Both the position numbers and the translations under genes were made by a program. This document shows positions 46,461-56,204 of a stretch of DNA of 64,000 bases, piece after piece. Each line of letters starts with the position of its first letter. The stretch's first letter is position 1. Origin of the DNA: Rikenellaceae bacterium (GTDB lineage Bacteria > Bacteroidota > Bacteroidia > Bacteroidales > Rikenellaceae); NCBI GenBank assembly GCA_015059715.1, contig SUZV01000011.1, forward strand, positions 1 through 64,000, written 5' to 3'. Under the pieces are notes generated by a model. It was not told the DNA's origin. It did no database searches and saw nothing but the letters and a program-made list of their open reading frames with translations.

Positions 46461-47033
46461 ATGGAGCAGATTGGGTTATACAAAATAGCCTACAAAGGAC
46501 TAAAGGTAGGTAGCTATGACTTTGATTTTAAGGTAGATAACGCCCTATTTGAGGCGTTTGAAGCCGAGGATATCAAGGGCGGCAACTGCAACGTGCAGGT
46601 TAAACTGACACGCACAGAGGCAATGCTCGAACTAAACATCTCGATTAACGGCGAGGTGATATGCGAGTGCGACAGATGTCTCGAAGACTGCCCAATAGCC
46701 ATAGACTACAACGACAACCTCCTCGTGAAGTTCTCAGACGAGACTGACTACTACGATGGCGAGGTAATGTGGATATCCCCTGCCGAGGACATTGTCGACC
46801 TCACACAGTATATCTACGAAAGCATTGTACTATCGCTACCATACAGCCGAGTACACCAGGATGGTGAGTGCAACCCCGAAATGCTCGCATCATTCAGCGA
46901 GATAACAGAGGAAGAACTCCAAGCCCTCGAAGCCAAAGCTCAAGAGGCTGACGTAGTAGGCTTAGACGACAACTCACTATCCATACTCCAGGCCCTAAAA
47001 CAACAGGCCGAAGCCGAAGAAAAAACCAAATAA
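46461..47033 (+). CDS. DUF177 (YceD-like) protein
   Basis: 190 residues from the ATG at 46461; an in-frame ATG at 46440 lies within the -7 box and cannot be transcribed. The family mark is CECDRCLEDCP near residues 72-82. YceD proteins precede rpmF across bacteria; the E. coli and plant homologues are linked to 23S rRNA processing. C-terminal part is acidic and helical (EEELQALEAKAQEADVVGL, EAEEKTK). Here it is separated from rpmF by an unusual 330-base purine-rich gap. Confidence 0.88.
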   Translation: MEQIGLYKIAYKGLKVGSYDFDFKVDNALFEAFEAEDIKGGNCNVQVKLTRTEAMLELNISINGEVICECDRCLEDCPIAIDYNDNLLVKFSDETDYYDGEVMWISPAEDIVDLTQYIYESIVLSLPYSRVHQDGECNPEMLASFSEITEEELQALEAKAQEADVVGLDDNSLSILQALKQQAEAEEKTK

Positions 47034-47034
47034 C

Positions 47035-47280
47035 TCTCCCCCAAGGGGCCTAAACAAGGGGTAACCCAAGGGGTGCAGGTAGAGTGAGGGTGCAGGCAGA
47101 GTGAGAAAGCGTGAGAGTGAGGGGAAGCGAGTGAGAGTGAGAGCGCAAGGGAGAGAGAGGACGAGAGAAAGGACGAGAGGACAAAAGGCAAGAGTAAGAG
47201 CGATGCTTGTGTGAGAGCGAAAGAGGTGAAATGGCAAGAGCAGCACTCCAGAACAAAGAACAAAGAACAGAGAAAATTTA
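47035..47280 (+). other. Purine-rich low-complexity tract between the DUF177 gene and rpmF
   Basis: About 245 bases in which the plus strand is overwhelmingly A and G, with irregular repeats of GAGAGTGAG, GAGCGAAAG and GGACGAGAG and two copies of CAAGGGGT early on. The complementary strand is open in all frames only because pyrimidine-poor DNA cannot encode stops there. Beyond it, 47294-47320 can fold (GGTAG with CTACC). It would form the 5' leader of rpmF if cotranscribed. Confidence 0.7.
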
Positions 47281-47363
47281 GCATTAGGTTTGCAAGGTAG
47301 TGGTTCCGTCAGGCTACCGAACAGACAAAAGACAAACATAAAACTTAAAAACTATATTGTAAG

Positions 47364-47549
47364 ATGGCACATCCTAAACACAAAGTCTCTTCAACACGTC
47401 GAGACAAGAGAAGAACTCACTACAAGGCTGTAGTTCCAACTGTAGTAACCTGCTCAAACTGCGGTTCAGCAGTACTCTACCACCGCGTTTGCCCAGAGTG
47501 CGGCTTCTATCGCGGTAAGCTCGCAATCGAGAAGAAGGCAGCTGAGTAG
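47364..47549 (+). CDS. rpmF: 50S ribosomal protein L32
   Basis: 61 residues. N-terminal AHPKHKVSSTRRDKRRTHYK and the zinc-binding pattern CSNCGSAVLYHRVCPECGFYRG (two CxxC pairs) identify the zinc form of L32. Followed by a terminator and then plsX, the common rpmF-plsX neighbourhood. Confidence 0.97.
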   Translation: MAHPKHKVSSTRRDKRRTHYKAVVPTVVTCSNCGSAVLYHRVCPECGFYRGKLAIEKKAAE

Positions 47550-47564
47550 TCTTCAACAACATCA

Positions 47565-47605
47565 AAAAGGAGCATACCGCATAGTCGGTTTGCTCCTTTT
47601 GCTTT
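47565..47605 (+). terminator. Terminator after rpmF
   Basis: AAAAGGAGCA (47565-47574) with TGCTCCTTTT (47591-47600), inner ACCG/CGGT pairs, T-rich tail. Confidence 0.78.
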
Positions 47606-47766
47606 ATCTCAAGGCCCTAACCTAAACTATTAACTTAATGGTGCTCATATAAATTAGGCCATGTTGCTATACGGCAATTACCAACAACGCAACAAAATAG
47701 ATATCTTTAGCAGCAACGCGCTGCGGCACACTGATTTATAGAACATCCCTAACAACATAACCAACT

Positions 47767-48810
47767 ATGATTAAGATAGGTATAGACGCTATGGGTGGCG
47801 ACTTCGCCCCCGAAGTGGCAGTAGAAGGTGCTGTAATGTCACTCAACTACCTCGACAAAGAGAGCCGCATAGTCCTCTATGGCGACAAAAATCGAATCGT
47901 AGAACTGCTACATAAGTATGGCTCATCCGAGAAATACTTCGACATAGTGGCTACATCCCAAGTAATCGAAATGGGCGACCACCCTGCTAAAGCATTCATC
48001 GCAAAGGCCGACTCAAGCATCACTGTTGGTTTCAAAGACCTCGCAGCAGGGAAGATAGACGGCTTCGCAAGCGCAGGCTCTACAGGAGCAATGATGGTGG
48101 GCTCAATGCAGGTGATAAAGCCCATAGAGGGCGTGATACGACCCGTATTGGCAACACTCATACCCACCGTATCTGCCGAACACGGCATACGCCGAGCTGT
48201 ACTCATGGACGTGGGCCTAAACGTCGATGCCAAACCCGAAGTACTCGCACAATATGGACTCCTCGGCTCAATATACGCTAAATCGGCCCTCAACATGGAG
48301 AACCCCCGCGTGGCACTCCTCAACATCGGTGAGGAGGAGGGCAAAGGTAATGCCCAAGCAAAGGCTACATACGACCTAATGAAGGCTGATGGCCGCTACA
48401 ACTTCGTAGGTAACGTCGAGGCTTCATATATCTTTACAGGTAAAATCGGAGATGTCGTTGTCGCAGATGCCTTCGTAGGAAATAGCCTCCTAAAGATGGC
48501 CGAAGCTCTATACCGCATAAACTTTAAACTCGGAGGTGGCAAGCCTCGCATAAAGAGCCTCCTAAGACCTATTCTCGGACGAATAGTGCCTAAGCTATAC
48601 TACCAGCAGGACTTCTGGGATGCTATGAATGCCGAGAGCGTAGGCGGCCTACAGGTGATGGGCGTGAATGCCCCCGTAATGATTGGTCACGGCAGCTCAT
48701 CTACACGCGCCATATGCAGTATGATACTCTCTATGGAGCGCGATATCAAGAGTAACTTCCCAGCAAAACTCCGCGAAGCACTCAAAGAGACCAAGCACAA
48801 CGAGGAGTAA
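47767..48810 (+). CDS. plsX: Phosphate acyltransferase PlsX
   Basis: 347 residues. Converts acyl-ACP to acyl phosphate, the first step of phospholipid synthesis by the PlsX/PlsY route. N-terminal GIDAMGGDFAPEVAVEGA, MGDHPAKAF, and C-terminal GVNAPVMIGHGSSSTRAI are standard. fabH, which usually follows plsX, is absent; the gene ends in a terminator before a convergent gene. Confidence 0.96.
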   Translation: MIKIGIDAMGGDFAPEVAVEGAVMSLNYLDKESRIVLYGDKNRIVELLHKYGSSEKYFDIVATSQVIEMGDHPAKAFIAKADSSITVGFKDLAAGKIDGFASAGSTGAMMVGSMQVIKPIEGVIRPVLATLIPTVSAEHGIRRAVLMDVGLNVDAKPEVLAQYGLLGSIYAKSALNMENPRVALLNIGEEEGKGNAQAKATYDLMKADGRYNFVGNVEASYIFTGKIGDVVVADAFVGNSLLKMAEALYRINFKLGGGKPRIKSLLRPILGRIVPKLYYQQDFWDAMNAESVGGLQVMGVNAPVMIGHGSSSTRAICSMILSMERDIKSNFPAKLREALKETKHNEE

Positions 48811-48843
48811 GAGATACCAAAACATCTCAAGATATAGATATAG

Positions 48844-48886
48844 ACAAGCGAGGGTGACTAAAAATGAATTAGTCACCCTCGCTTGT
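48844..48886. terminator. Bidirectional terminator between plsX and the GH57 gene
   Basis: Perfect 18-bp stem (48844-48861 with 48869-48886), seven-base loop. It lies between two convergent genes and could serve both. Confidence 0.85.
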
Positions 48887-48900
48887 ACTATGTTGTTGCA

Positions 48901-50079
48901 CTACAACTTCGATAGCTCTATCTCAAAGTCGGCCAACACATTCATATAGTTGATGAATGCCTCGTATGCCGAGTCATAAGGGTTAAAGTACGAGTGTACA
49001 TCACCATCCGAGAACCACTTAGTCGCCATATAGTAGAAGTGGTCGGAGTTCTGCATAAAGTGCCATACATACTCGAAGTCCTTATTCTTAACCTTCTTAA
49101 CCTTAGGAGCTAAGGCATAGAGCTTCTTGAACGCCTCATTCTGGAGGTCATTGCCAAGCCACGCCGTAACATCGCGCTCCTCATCTGCCCACGACATAGC
49201 ATAAGGACAGTGTAGCACAGCCACAGGCTGAAGTCGCTTCGAAGCCTCGCTCACCGTAGCGAACTCTACCTCGCCAGTAGCAAGCAGAGCCTCAGGCAGT
49301 GCCTTCATAAAGTCGAAGATGCCTGTAGAGGCCTTCTGATGCTCACCGAAGGTCTCGTAATCCATAAAGAGGTTAACGACATCACCTGTCTCCGATGCCA
49401 CCCACTGGGCATACTTCTCGGCCGTCAGTGGCCACTCGGGCCAACCCTCGTTAGAGAAACGGAAGGCTATATCGTCCGAAAGCTTGTAGTTGCGGAGCAA
49501 CAGACGCAGCTTGTTATCCACAGCATCGGTATATACGAAGTTTGGAGACTTCCAACCGAGGATATGGCGAGCACCCTCAGCAAGCATAGTCTTAAAGCCC
49601 ATGCTCTCAACAGCCTTAGCGATGTCATCTGAGTATATAAGCTCGGTATTGCGGAACGCCGTAGGCTTAACACCAAACTCCTCCTTAAGCATCTGAGTGT
49701 GGAGCTTAACCTCCTGCTTAAACTCATCTACCGAGTAGAGCGACGACAGCGAGTGCGAGTATGTCTCACCAAGGAACTCGACACACCCCGTATCGGCAAG
49801 TCGCTTAAACGACTCTAGTACCTCAGGAGCGTAGGCCTTGAACTGCTCGATGGCCGAGCCAGTGATTGAGAACGAGCAACGCAGAGCACCCTTGTTCTGC
49901 TCGATGAGCGACAACAACAGAGCGTTCATAGGTAGGTAGCACTCGCGAGCAACCTTCTGCATAATAGCCCTATTGGTGAAGTCATCGAGATAGTTATGGT
50001 CGTTTCCCATCTGGAAGAAACGATAGGTCTTCAAACGCCAGGGCTGGTGTACTTGAAAATAGAAACAAACGGTTTTCAT
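48901..50079 (-). CDS. GH57-family alpha-amylase-like glycoside hydrolase
   Basis: 392 residues, cytoplasmic. Clan motifs in order: FQVHQP (residues 8-13), GETYSHS (104-110), catalytic nucleophile Glu146 in FRNTELIYSD, and acid/base Asp240 in FMDYETFGEHQ. GH57 members act on alpha-1,4 (or 1,6-branching) glucans. The position after the debranching enzyme and a GT4 glycosyltransferase on the same strand points to glycogen or maltodextrin metabolism. The last gene of the trio, 15 bases after the GT4 gene. Confidence 0.92.
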   Translation of the reverse strand: MKTVCFYFQVHQPWRLKTYRFFQMGNDHNYLDDFTNRAIMQKVARECYLPMNALLLSLIEQNKGALRCSFSITGSAIEQFKAYAPEVLESFKRLADTGCVEFLGETYSHSLSSLYSVDEFKQEVKLHTQMLKEEFGVKPTAFRNTELIYSDDIAKAVESMGFKTMLAEGARHILGWKSPNFVYTDAVDNKLRLLLRNYKLSDDIAFRFSNEGWPEWPLTAEKYAQWVASETGDVVNLFMDYETFGEHQKASTGIFDFMKALPEALLATGEVEFATVSEASKRLQPVAVLHCPYAMSWADEERDVTAWLGNDLQNEAFKKLYALAPKVKKVKNKDFEYVWHFMQNSDHFYYMATKWFSDGDVHSYFNPYDSAYEAFINYMNVLADFEIELSKL

Positions 50080-50094
50080 ATATTTTACTCTTAT

Positions 50095-51414
50095 TTATTT
50101 ATTACACTTGTCGATAGCCTGCTGATATACATCCTTAATCTTCGTAGCAGCATTGAACCACTTGAGGTTATTAACCTCCTCCATACCCTTCTCCGAGAAC
50201 ATCTTTGCAAGAGCAGGATAGGTGATAAGGCCATAGATAGCATCGGCCATAGCGTCTACATCCCAATAGTTCACCTTAACGGCGTAGTCCAACACCTCGG
50301 CCACACCACTCTGGTGCGAGATGATGGTAGGCACGTTAGAGCGCATAGCCTCCAATGGCGAGATACCGAAAGGCTCCGACACCGAAGGCATTATATATAC
50401 ATCCGAGAGCTGGAACATCTTCTGCACATCATCGCCCTTGAGGAAGCCAGTGAAGTGGAAACGGTCGGAGATACCGAGTTGTGCAACACGACGAATACAG
50501 TGGTTCATCATATCGCCCGAACCGGCCATAACAAAACGCACGTCGGGAACACGCTCAAGCACCTTAGCTGCCGCCTCAATAAAGTAGTCGGGACCCTTCT
50601 GGAAGGTGATACGACCAAGGAAGGTGACAATCTTATCCTTGACACCACGCACAGGAAGTGGGTTATCGTTCTCGGCAAACTGCACAGCGTTGTGTACAGC
50701 CACAACCTTCTCTGGCTCGATATGATACTTATCAATGACGATATTACGTGTAAGGTTCGACACTGCGATGACCATATCGGCAGCTGCCATACCTGCACGC
50801 TCAATCTCGTAGACACGTGTGTCGATATTGTCACTCGATGAGCGGTCAAACGACGTTGCATGCATATGAACAACAAGGGGCTTGCCTGACACGCGCTTTG
50901 CTGCGATACCTGCAAAATATGTCAACCAGTCGTGCGCATGGATAACATCAAACTGGCCCTCAAGCTGACGTGCCACCTCGGCAGCAACAACAGCATAGCG
51001 AGCAACCTCCTCCATAATATTTGCGCCATACTTACCCGAGAAGGTGTAACGCTGTGTCCAGCTATCGCCCTTACGCTCCCAGAACTTCTTACCCGTGCGC
51101 TCGTAACCCTCGCGGTACGTAGCCCACTCCTCGGGTGAGATGTAAGGAACCATATTCGAGTCGATATGGATGAACGAGATTTTTCGCATTATGTCGTCGG
51201 CACCCTCGATGCTTGAGTCGCAATAGCGCGCCTCAATATCACTGGCATTGACAACCTTAACAAAGCTCTGGTCCTCGTCGCCCGAGGCCTTAGGCATCAC
51301 GAAGATAACCTCGACATCGTTGCGAGCCAAGCCTTGTGTCATACCGTAACAGGCGGTACCCAATCCTCCGGCAATATGGGGAGGAAACTCCCAGCCGAAC
51401 ATTAAGACTCTCAT
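50095..51414 (-). CDS. GT4-family glycosyltransferase, glycogen-synthase-like
   Basis: 439 residues. Two Rossmann domains. N-terminal MFGWEFPPHIAGGLGTACYGMTQGL is the GGLG acceptor/nucleotide loop; the C-terminal domain has VTFLGRITFQKGPDYFIEAA and the EX7E motif in SEPFGISPLEAM. The HDWLTYFAGI segment supports a glucan-type GT4. Probably polymerises glucose from a nucleotide sugar, as in the conserved debranching-GT4-GH57 trio of Bacteroides; donor not proven. Confidence 0.9.
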   Translation of the reverse strand: MRVLMFGWEFPPHIAGGLGTACYGMTQGLARNDVEVIFVMPKASGDEDQSFVKVVNASDIEARYCDSSIEGADDIMRKISFIHIDSNMVPYISPEEWATYREGYERTGKKFWERKGDSWTQRYTFSGKYGANIMEEVARYAVVAAEVARQLEGQFDVIHAHDWLTYFAGIAAKRVSGKPLVVHMHATSFDRSSSDNIDTRVYEIERAGMAAADMVIAVSNLTRNIVIDKYHIEPEKVVAVHNAVQFAENDNPLPVRGVKDKIVTFLGRITFQKGPDYFIEAAAKVLERVPDVRFVMAGSGDMMNHCIRRVAQLGISDRFHFTGFLKGDDVQKMFQLSDVYIMPSVSEPFGISPLEAMRSNVPTIISHQSGVAEVLDYAVKVNYWDVDAMADAIYGLITYPALAKMFSEKGMEEVNNLKWFNAATKIKDVYQQAIDKCNK

Positions 51415-51433
51415 AATCTATCTTTTTTACGTT

Positions 51434-53461
51434 TTACTTCTTTACACTCTTGCGCACACACTTACGCTTAGGCTTCTCCTCGGCTACTGCGCCCTCTGCC
51501 TTCTTGGCACACGCTCTACGCTTAGGGGCCTTGGGGGCATACTTGACGTTGAGCATATTAATATACAATAGACCTGCGACCGACGTAGCGTGCGACACCG
51601 AGCCACGTGGGTTGTGTGGAGGGTCACCCTCGAAACGCTCCGAGATAGAGCCTACGCACTTTGTCTGAAGCTCATCATCAAAGGCCTCAAGCAGTGCCAC
51701 AGCCTCCGCAGCGAACTTCTCGCCTGCAATATCGTAACCAGCCTTAACGTAGAACATCAAAGGCCATATCCACGCCGAGCCGTTGCGCGATGCGAGGTCC
51801 TGAGAACGCTGATCCTCGTTGTAGTTCGACTTATAGAGGATGTTGCGTGGCGAGAGGGTACGCAAGCCACGAGGTGTGAGCAGGTGCTCGCGGATAATCT
51901 GGAGTACACGCACACGCTTCTCGTCGTCGAGCATCGTGTAGTCCAAACCTACGGCAACAGCCATATTACAACGGATGAACTTGTTCACCTCGTCGTAGTT
52001 TACATAGTCGGCAAGGTAGCCCTCCTCTTCGAGCCAGAACTTGGCTAAGAACGATGCCTTGATACGTGCCGATAGCTCCTTCCACTCTGCAACAAAGGCC
52101 TTGTCACCCTGCCTCTTTGCCACTGCCAACGTATACTCTACAGCGTTGTACCACAGAGCCTGAAGCTCTACGGGGTAGCCACGACGAGGTGTCAATGGCT
52201 GGCCATCAATCATGGTACCCATCCAGGTCAATGGACGCTCTGCCGATGCCCAGATAAGGCCATTATCGTGCATCTTAACCTCCTCACCAAAGCCACGACG
52301 GTAGACCTCAAGTACGCGCTTCATCGTCTGGCCATACTTAGCCCATAGCTCCTTTTGGCTGATATATCCCTCAAGCTGCTGAAGCGTAAAGAATAGCCAT
52401 AGTGGAGCATCTGCCGTAGGGGGCAACACGCGCCCCTCTAACAGGCCACTCTCCTCGAAATCGCGAATAGCCGTATCGAGGGCATCGATACAATCCTCCT
52501 TATGGTTCTGCGACAGGGTAAGACCTGGAAGAGCCATAAACGTATCCTCCATAAATGGGCCGAACCAGGGATATCCTGCGATAACCTCTGTGCGATTACC
52601 TGGGCGGCGGATGACAAACTGACGTGCCGAGTGCTCAAGGCAGCTCAAAAAGTCAATCTTATGTGTGCGGCGAGCCAACGACTCCTCATACATTGTCGAG
52701 ATAGCCTCTGGCGATGCCATCATATCTGTTGCAGCCGAGAATATTACGCTCTCGCCCTTCTTAATATTAAACTCGAAGTAACCCGTAGATAGAAGGTCCT
52801 CGTGACCCTCATATCCACGCGCCAACTCTTTGCGGTACTCGAAGTTATAGTACCAGTCAGGGGCCGCGATAAACTCTACCTCCTCCTTGTTGAGCTGCAT
52901 GTGTAACCAGGGGAATCCCTCATACAGACGACACTTCACACCATAAGGTATTGGGTATGCCCTGCCGTCAGCCTCCATGTTAGCCTTCGAGAGCGAGTGC
53001 TTGTCGCGGAAGGCAAGCAGTGGACGAAGGCGCAGCGTAGTTTCGGAGTGCGCATCCACCAGCGTATAACGTATCATCAGCTGTGTGCGATTATGAATCC
53101 ATAGCAACTCCTTCTTAAGAATCACGCCACCTACGCGGTATGTCACCGTTGGAGTAGGCGTGTACTCAAAGTCGGTGATGTACTTATGGCCACGAGGCTC
53201 GTATGCCCCCTCGTAGCGGTGTAGTGCGAGGTTAAACGACTGGTCGTGCTGCACTATAGTCTCATCGAGCGACGATAGCAGCACATAGGTACGCTCGCTC
53301 TGGTTGATGGGTGCAACCATCAAACCGTGATACTTGCGCGTGTTGCAACCAACGATGGTAGTACTCATATAGCCACCACGACGATCCGTAGCCAGCACCT
53401 CTCTATCGAGAGAGTACTCTAAGTTGGCCAACTCGCGCTTGTCGAATTTTAGTCCTGACAT
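51434..53461 (-). CDS. Glycogen debranching enzyme (amylo-alpha-1,6-glucosidase family)
   Basis: 675 residues from the ATG at 53461 (MSGLKFDKRELANLEYSLDREVLATDRRGGY); an in-frame upstream ATG at 53545 adds a non-conserved stretch and is rejected. The N-terminal bacterial GDE domain carries RGGYMSTTIVGCNTRKYHGL; the C-terminal (alpha/alpha)6 barrel has GYPWFGPFMEDTFMALPGL and RNGSAWIWPLM. The last 30 or so residues form a Lys/Arg-rich tail containing CAKKAEG and PKRKCVRKS that the fold does not need. First gene of the glycogen trio. Confidence 0.93.
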   Translation of the reverse strand: MSGLKFDKRELANLEYSLDREVLATDRRGGYMSTTIVGCNTRKYHGLMVAPINQSERTYVLLSSLDETIVQHDQSFNLALHRYEGAYEPRGHKYITDFEYTPTPTVTYRVGGVILKKELLWIHNRTQLMIRYTLVDAHSETTLRLRPLLAFRDKHSLSKANMEADGRAYPIPYGVKCRLYEGFPWLHMQLNKEEVEFIAAPDWYYNFEYRKELARGYEGHEDLLSTGYFEFNIKKGESVIFSAATDMMASPEAISTMYEESLARRTHKIDFLSCLEHSARQFVIRRPGNRTEVIAGYPWFGPFMEDTFMALPGLTLSQNHKEDCIDALDTAIRDFEESGLLEGRVLPPTADAPLWLFFTLQQLEGYISQKELWAKYGQTMKRVLEVYRRGFGEEVKMHDNGLIWASAERPLTWMGTMIDGQPLTPRRGYPVELQALWYNAVEYTLAVAKRQGDKAFVAEWKELSARIKASFLAKFWLEEEGYLADYVNYDEVNKFIRCNMAVAVGLDYTMLDDEKRVRVLQIIREHLLTPRGLRTLSPRNILYKSNYNEDQRSQDLASRNGSAWIWPLMFYVKAGYDIAGEKFAAEAVALLEAFDDELQTKCVGSISERFEGDPPHNPRGSVSHATSVAGLLYINMLNVKYAPKAPKRRACAKKAEGAVAEEKPKRKCVRKSVKK

Positions 53462-53715
53462 AATCTCTGATATATTTATTGTTTTCTGTTTACTATGTTT
53501 GCTATGCCCGCAGTATGACAAAGGCCATACTCTACTCTGTCGCACGTAGTTACCTTAAGCCGATAGGCTAATCTAAGCTTGCTATCATATACGAAACTTT
53601 GACACTGCAAACGTGTGGTTATCAACGATATAACACACTATTCAGCAGCGTCCTTCAAAATAAGTGCGACTTTGCAGAGTAAAAGTACGCATTTATTTTC
53701 AAAATGCCAAAATAT

Positions 53716-54828
53716 TTATGCGAAAAGTGACTCTATCACAGCATCCGAGAGCATAAAGCTCGATGTAGGTATAGCCAACGTATCTTGGTGCTGCACCAAT
53801 GTTTTACACTCTATACACACCTTTGCCGCTTGCTCTACCCTATGCCTCTGAGCCTCACCATAATCTCTTGCTATGTATGCTAAGTCGATACCCTCGACCC
53901 TACGTAGCGATGTCATGATATACTCGTTTAGATGATCCTTTCTCGTAAGCGTTTCGCCCTCGAAACGCATATCACCCTCGGCATACTCCTTTGCCGTCGA
54001 GATACACCACCTGCGGTCGTCACCACTAAAGGAGTGTGCGCCAGGCCCTATGCCGAGATACTCGACACCTGCCCAGTAGGCCGAGTTATGCTTGGCACGA
54101 CACCCTTTAAGGGCATAGTTCGACACCTCGTAGTGCTCATATCCAGCCTCCGTAAGCATGCTCTCGACCAATAGGTAGTCGCTCTCGGACCTCTCTTCGC
54201 TGACGGGGATATATTCACCACGCCGAGCCATTACTCCAAGTTTGGTGTGCTCCTCGACCGTGAGGTGGTAGGCCGAGATATGCTCTACGCCGAGCTCAAT
54301 GGCACGTGCAACGCTCTGCGCGAGCCACTTATCGCCAAAACCTGCCACACCAAAGATTATATCTACCGAGATATTATCGCAGCCAGCCTTGCGCAGGCGC
54401 GACACCGCCGCTTCAGCCTCGTCTGCCGTATGACGACGATTCATAAAGCGCAGCACCCTATCGTCGAATGATTGCACGCCAAGGCTTACTCGATTTACTG
54501 ACGTAGAGCCCAGTTTTGCCGCATACTCGGCGGTGATATCATCGGGGTTAGCCTCCAGGGTTATCTCACTAACCTGCGTGCAGTCAAATAGTTGGCGAGC
54601 GTGAGTAATAAGACCCTCAACCTGCTCGGGGCTAAGGAGAGAGGGTGTTCCACCGCCAAAATATATAGATGTAAGACTCCGCTCCTTAAGATATGGCGCA
54701 CGACGCTCCAACTCGGCATGCATCTGCTCTACAACCTTAGGTATTAGGGCCACAGCCCCCACCTTGTAGAAATCGCAGTAGGTGCATATACGCTTACAGA
54801 AGGGTACGTGAAAGTAGAGTGTCGCCAT
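53716..54828 (-). CDS. hemW: HemW-type radical SAM protein (coproporphyrinogen-III oxidase-like)
   Basis: 370 residues. Cys11, Cys15 and Cys18 (CKRICTYCDF) form the radical-SAM iron-sulfur site. IYFGGGTPSLL and LEANPDDIT are further radical-SAM motifs, and GVQSFDDRVLRFMNRRHTADEA is typical of HemW, a heme-inserting chaperone rather than a true oxidase. True HemN has an extra N-terminal segment that is missing here. Divergent from sdaA. Confidence 0.92.
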   Translation of the reverse strand: MATLYFHVPFCKRICTYCDFYKVGAVALIPKVVEQMHAELERRAPYLKERSLTSIYFGGGTPSLLSPEQVEGLITHARQLFDCTQVSEITLEANPDDITAEYAAKLGSTSVNRVSLGVQSFDDRVLRFMNRRHTADEAEAAVSRLRKAGCDNISVDIIFGVAGFGDKWLAQSVARAIELGVEHISAYHLTVEEHTKLGVMARRGEYIPVSEERSESDYLLVESMLTEAGYEHYEVSNYALKGCRAKHNSAYWAGVEYLGIGPGAHSFSGDDRRWCISTAKEYAEGDMRFEGETLTRKDHLNEYIMTSLRRVEGIDLAYIARDYGEAQRHRVEQAAKVCIECKTLVQHQDTLAIPTSSFMLSDAVIESLFA

Positions 54829-54850
54829 ATATATACTCGCTAATTGGCTA

Positions 54851-54858
54851 CAAAGTTA
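54851..54858 (-). promoter_or_regulatory. -7 box of hemW
   Basis: TAACTTTG on the minus strand, 23 bases before the start. Confidence 0.5.
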
Positions 54859-54901
54859 CTTATTTTATCATTTTTTGTGAAATGATATTAGCAATTTGTG
54901 T

Positions 54902-54909
54902 TATATTTG
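54902..54909 (+). promoter_or_regulatory. -7 box of sdaA
   Basis: TATATTTG; a TTTG lies 24 bases further upstream (54874-54877), slightly too far for the usual spacing. Confidence 0.55.
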
Positions 54910-54938
54910 CACTACTAAAACTGTAAAAATTTTAGGCT

Positions 54939-56135
54939 ATGAAGAGTATCAAAGAGTTATACCGCATAGGTACAGGACCATCGAGCAGCCACACCATGGC
55001 ACCACGCCGCGCTGCCGAGATGTTTCAACGTCGCAACCCCGATTGCACCCTCTTTCGTGTAACCCTATACGGCAGCCTTGCCGCTACGGGCCGAGGACAC
55101 CTTACCGACCAAGCCATCTTCGAGACGTTGCGTCCCTATGGCGAGGTTGAACTTATATGGGAGCCCTCGGTGTTTAAGCCCTTCCACCCCAACGGTATGC
55201 GCTTCGAGGCACTTAACAACGACACCGTTATCGACGATTGGACGGTATATAGTGTTGGTGGCGGAGCACTTGCCGAGGAGAACTGCGCACCGATAGAGAG
55301 TGCCGACATATACCCCGACAGCAAACTTGTAGATATAATGAGGTGGTGTAGGGATAACGGCCGCACCTATTGGGAGTATGTCGAGATGCACGAGGGCAAG
55401 GAGATATGGACCTTCCTATCGAAGGTGTGGCGCGTCATGCGCGAGGCCGTAGAGCGCGGTATCGAGACCGATGGAGTTATTCCAGGCCCACTAAATCTTG
55501 CTCGTCGCGCTATGCGCTATAATGTTCGTGCTTCGGGTTATAGCCAGAGTCTTAAGTCGCGCGGTCTTATCTTCTCCTACGCTCTTGCCGTTAGCGAGGA
55601 GAACGCCTGTGGTGGTCGCATCGTCACAGCACCTACGTGCGGTTCGTCGGGAGTTATACCAGCCGTGCTCTACCACTTGTGGAAGACCCGCGAGTTCTCC
55701 GAGATGCGCATCTGCCGCGCCTTGGCCACAGCAGGCCTTATAGGCAACATCGTCAAGCACAACGCCTCAATCTCGGGTGCCGAGGTAGGGTGTCAGGGCG
55801 AGGTGGGCGTTGCCTGTGCTATGGCCGCAGCCGCAGCCAATCAGCTCTTTGGTGGCACGCCTGCACAGATTGAGTACGCCGCCGAGATGGGCCTTGAGCA
55901 CCACTTGGGTATGACGTGTGACCCGATATGTGGTCTTGTGCAGATACCCTGCATCGAGCGTAACGCCTACGCTGCTGCACGAGCCTTGGATGCCAACCTA
56001 TACTCGATGTACACCGATGGTCACCACCGCGTGTCGTTTGATCGTGTTGTCGAGGTTATGAAGCAGACGGGCCACGACCTACCCTCTATCTATAAGGAGA
56101 CGGGCGAAGGTGGTCTTGCCAAGGACTTTATGTAG
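54939..56135 (+). CDS. sdaA: L-serine ammonia-lyase (single-chain, iron-sulfur)
   Basis: 398 residues, both domains in one chain. Deaminates serine to pyruvate. N-terminal beta domain with [21 protein letters not shown]-terminal alpha domain with [36 protein letters not shown] and [16 protein letters not shown], which supply the cysteines of the 4Fe-4S cluster. Length is below the roughly 450 of E. coli SdaA but normal for this phylum. Own transcription unit with promoter and terminator. Confidence 0.95.
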   Translation: MKSIKELYRIGTGPSSSHTMAPRRAAEMFQRRNPDCTLFRVTLYGSLAATGRGHLTDQAIFETLRPYGEVELIWEPSVFKPFHPNGMRFEALNNDTVIDDWTVYSVGGGALAEENCAPIESADIYPDSKLVDIMRWCRDNGRTYWEYVEMHEGKEIWTFLSKVWRVMREAVERGIETDGVIPGPLNLARRAMRYNVRASGYSQSLKSRGLIFSYALAVSEENACGGRIVTAPTCGSSGVIPAVLYHLWKTREFSEMRICRALATAGLIGNIVKHNASISGAEVGCQGEVGVACAMAAAAANQLFGGTPAQIEYAAEMGLEHHLGMTCDPICGLVQIPCIERNAYAAARALDANLYSMYTDGHHRVSFDRVVEVMKQTGHDLPSIYKETGEGGLAKDFM

Positions 56136-56163
56136 CACAATCGTTGTTAACGCTATAAACGTT

Positions 56164-56204
56164 AATATAGTGGGAGGCTCTACATGTCTCCCACTATATT
56201 TTTT
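56164..56204 (+). terminator. Terminator after sdaA
   Basis: AATATAGTGGGAG (56164-56176) with CTCCCACTATATT (56188-56200), T run after. The stem partly overlaps the end of the convergent holin-like gene. Confidence 0.82.

Noticed and set aside
46940..47339. Overlapping minus-strand frames opposite the DUF177-rpmF spacer
   Set aside because: All frames are open because the plus strand is almost only purine, which excludes stop codons on the other strand; the translations are Leu/Ser/Phe low complexity.
49996..50841. 281-codon plus-strand frame opposite the GH57 and GT4 genes, and similar long antisense frames opposite pepO, pgk, ftsA and ftsZ
   Set aside because: They are mirror images of real genes with strong codon bias; the sense proteins have full family motifs and the antisense ones have none.
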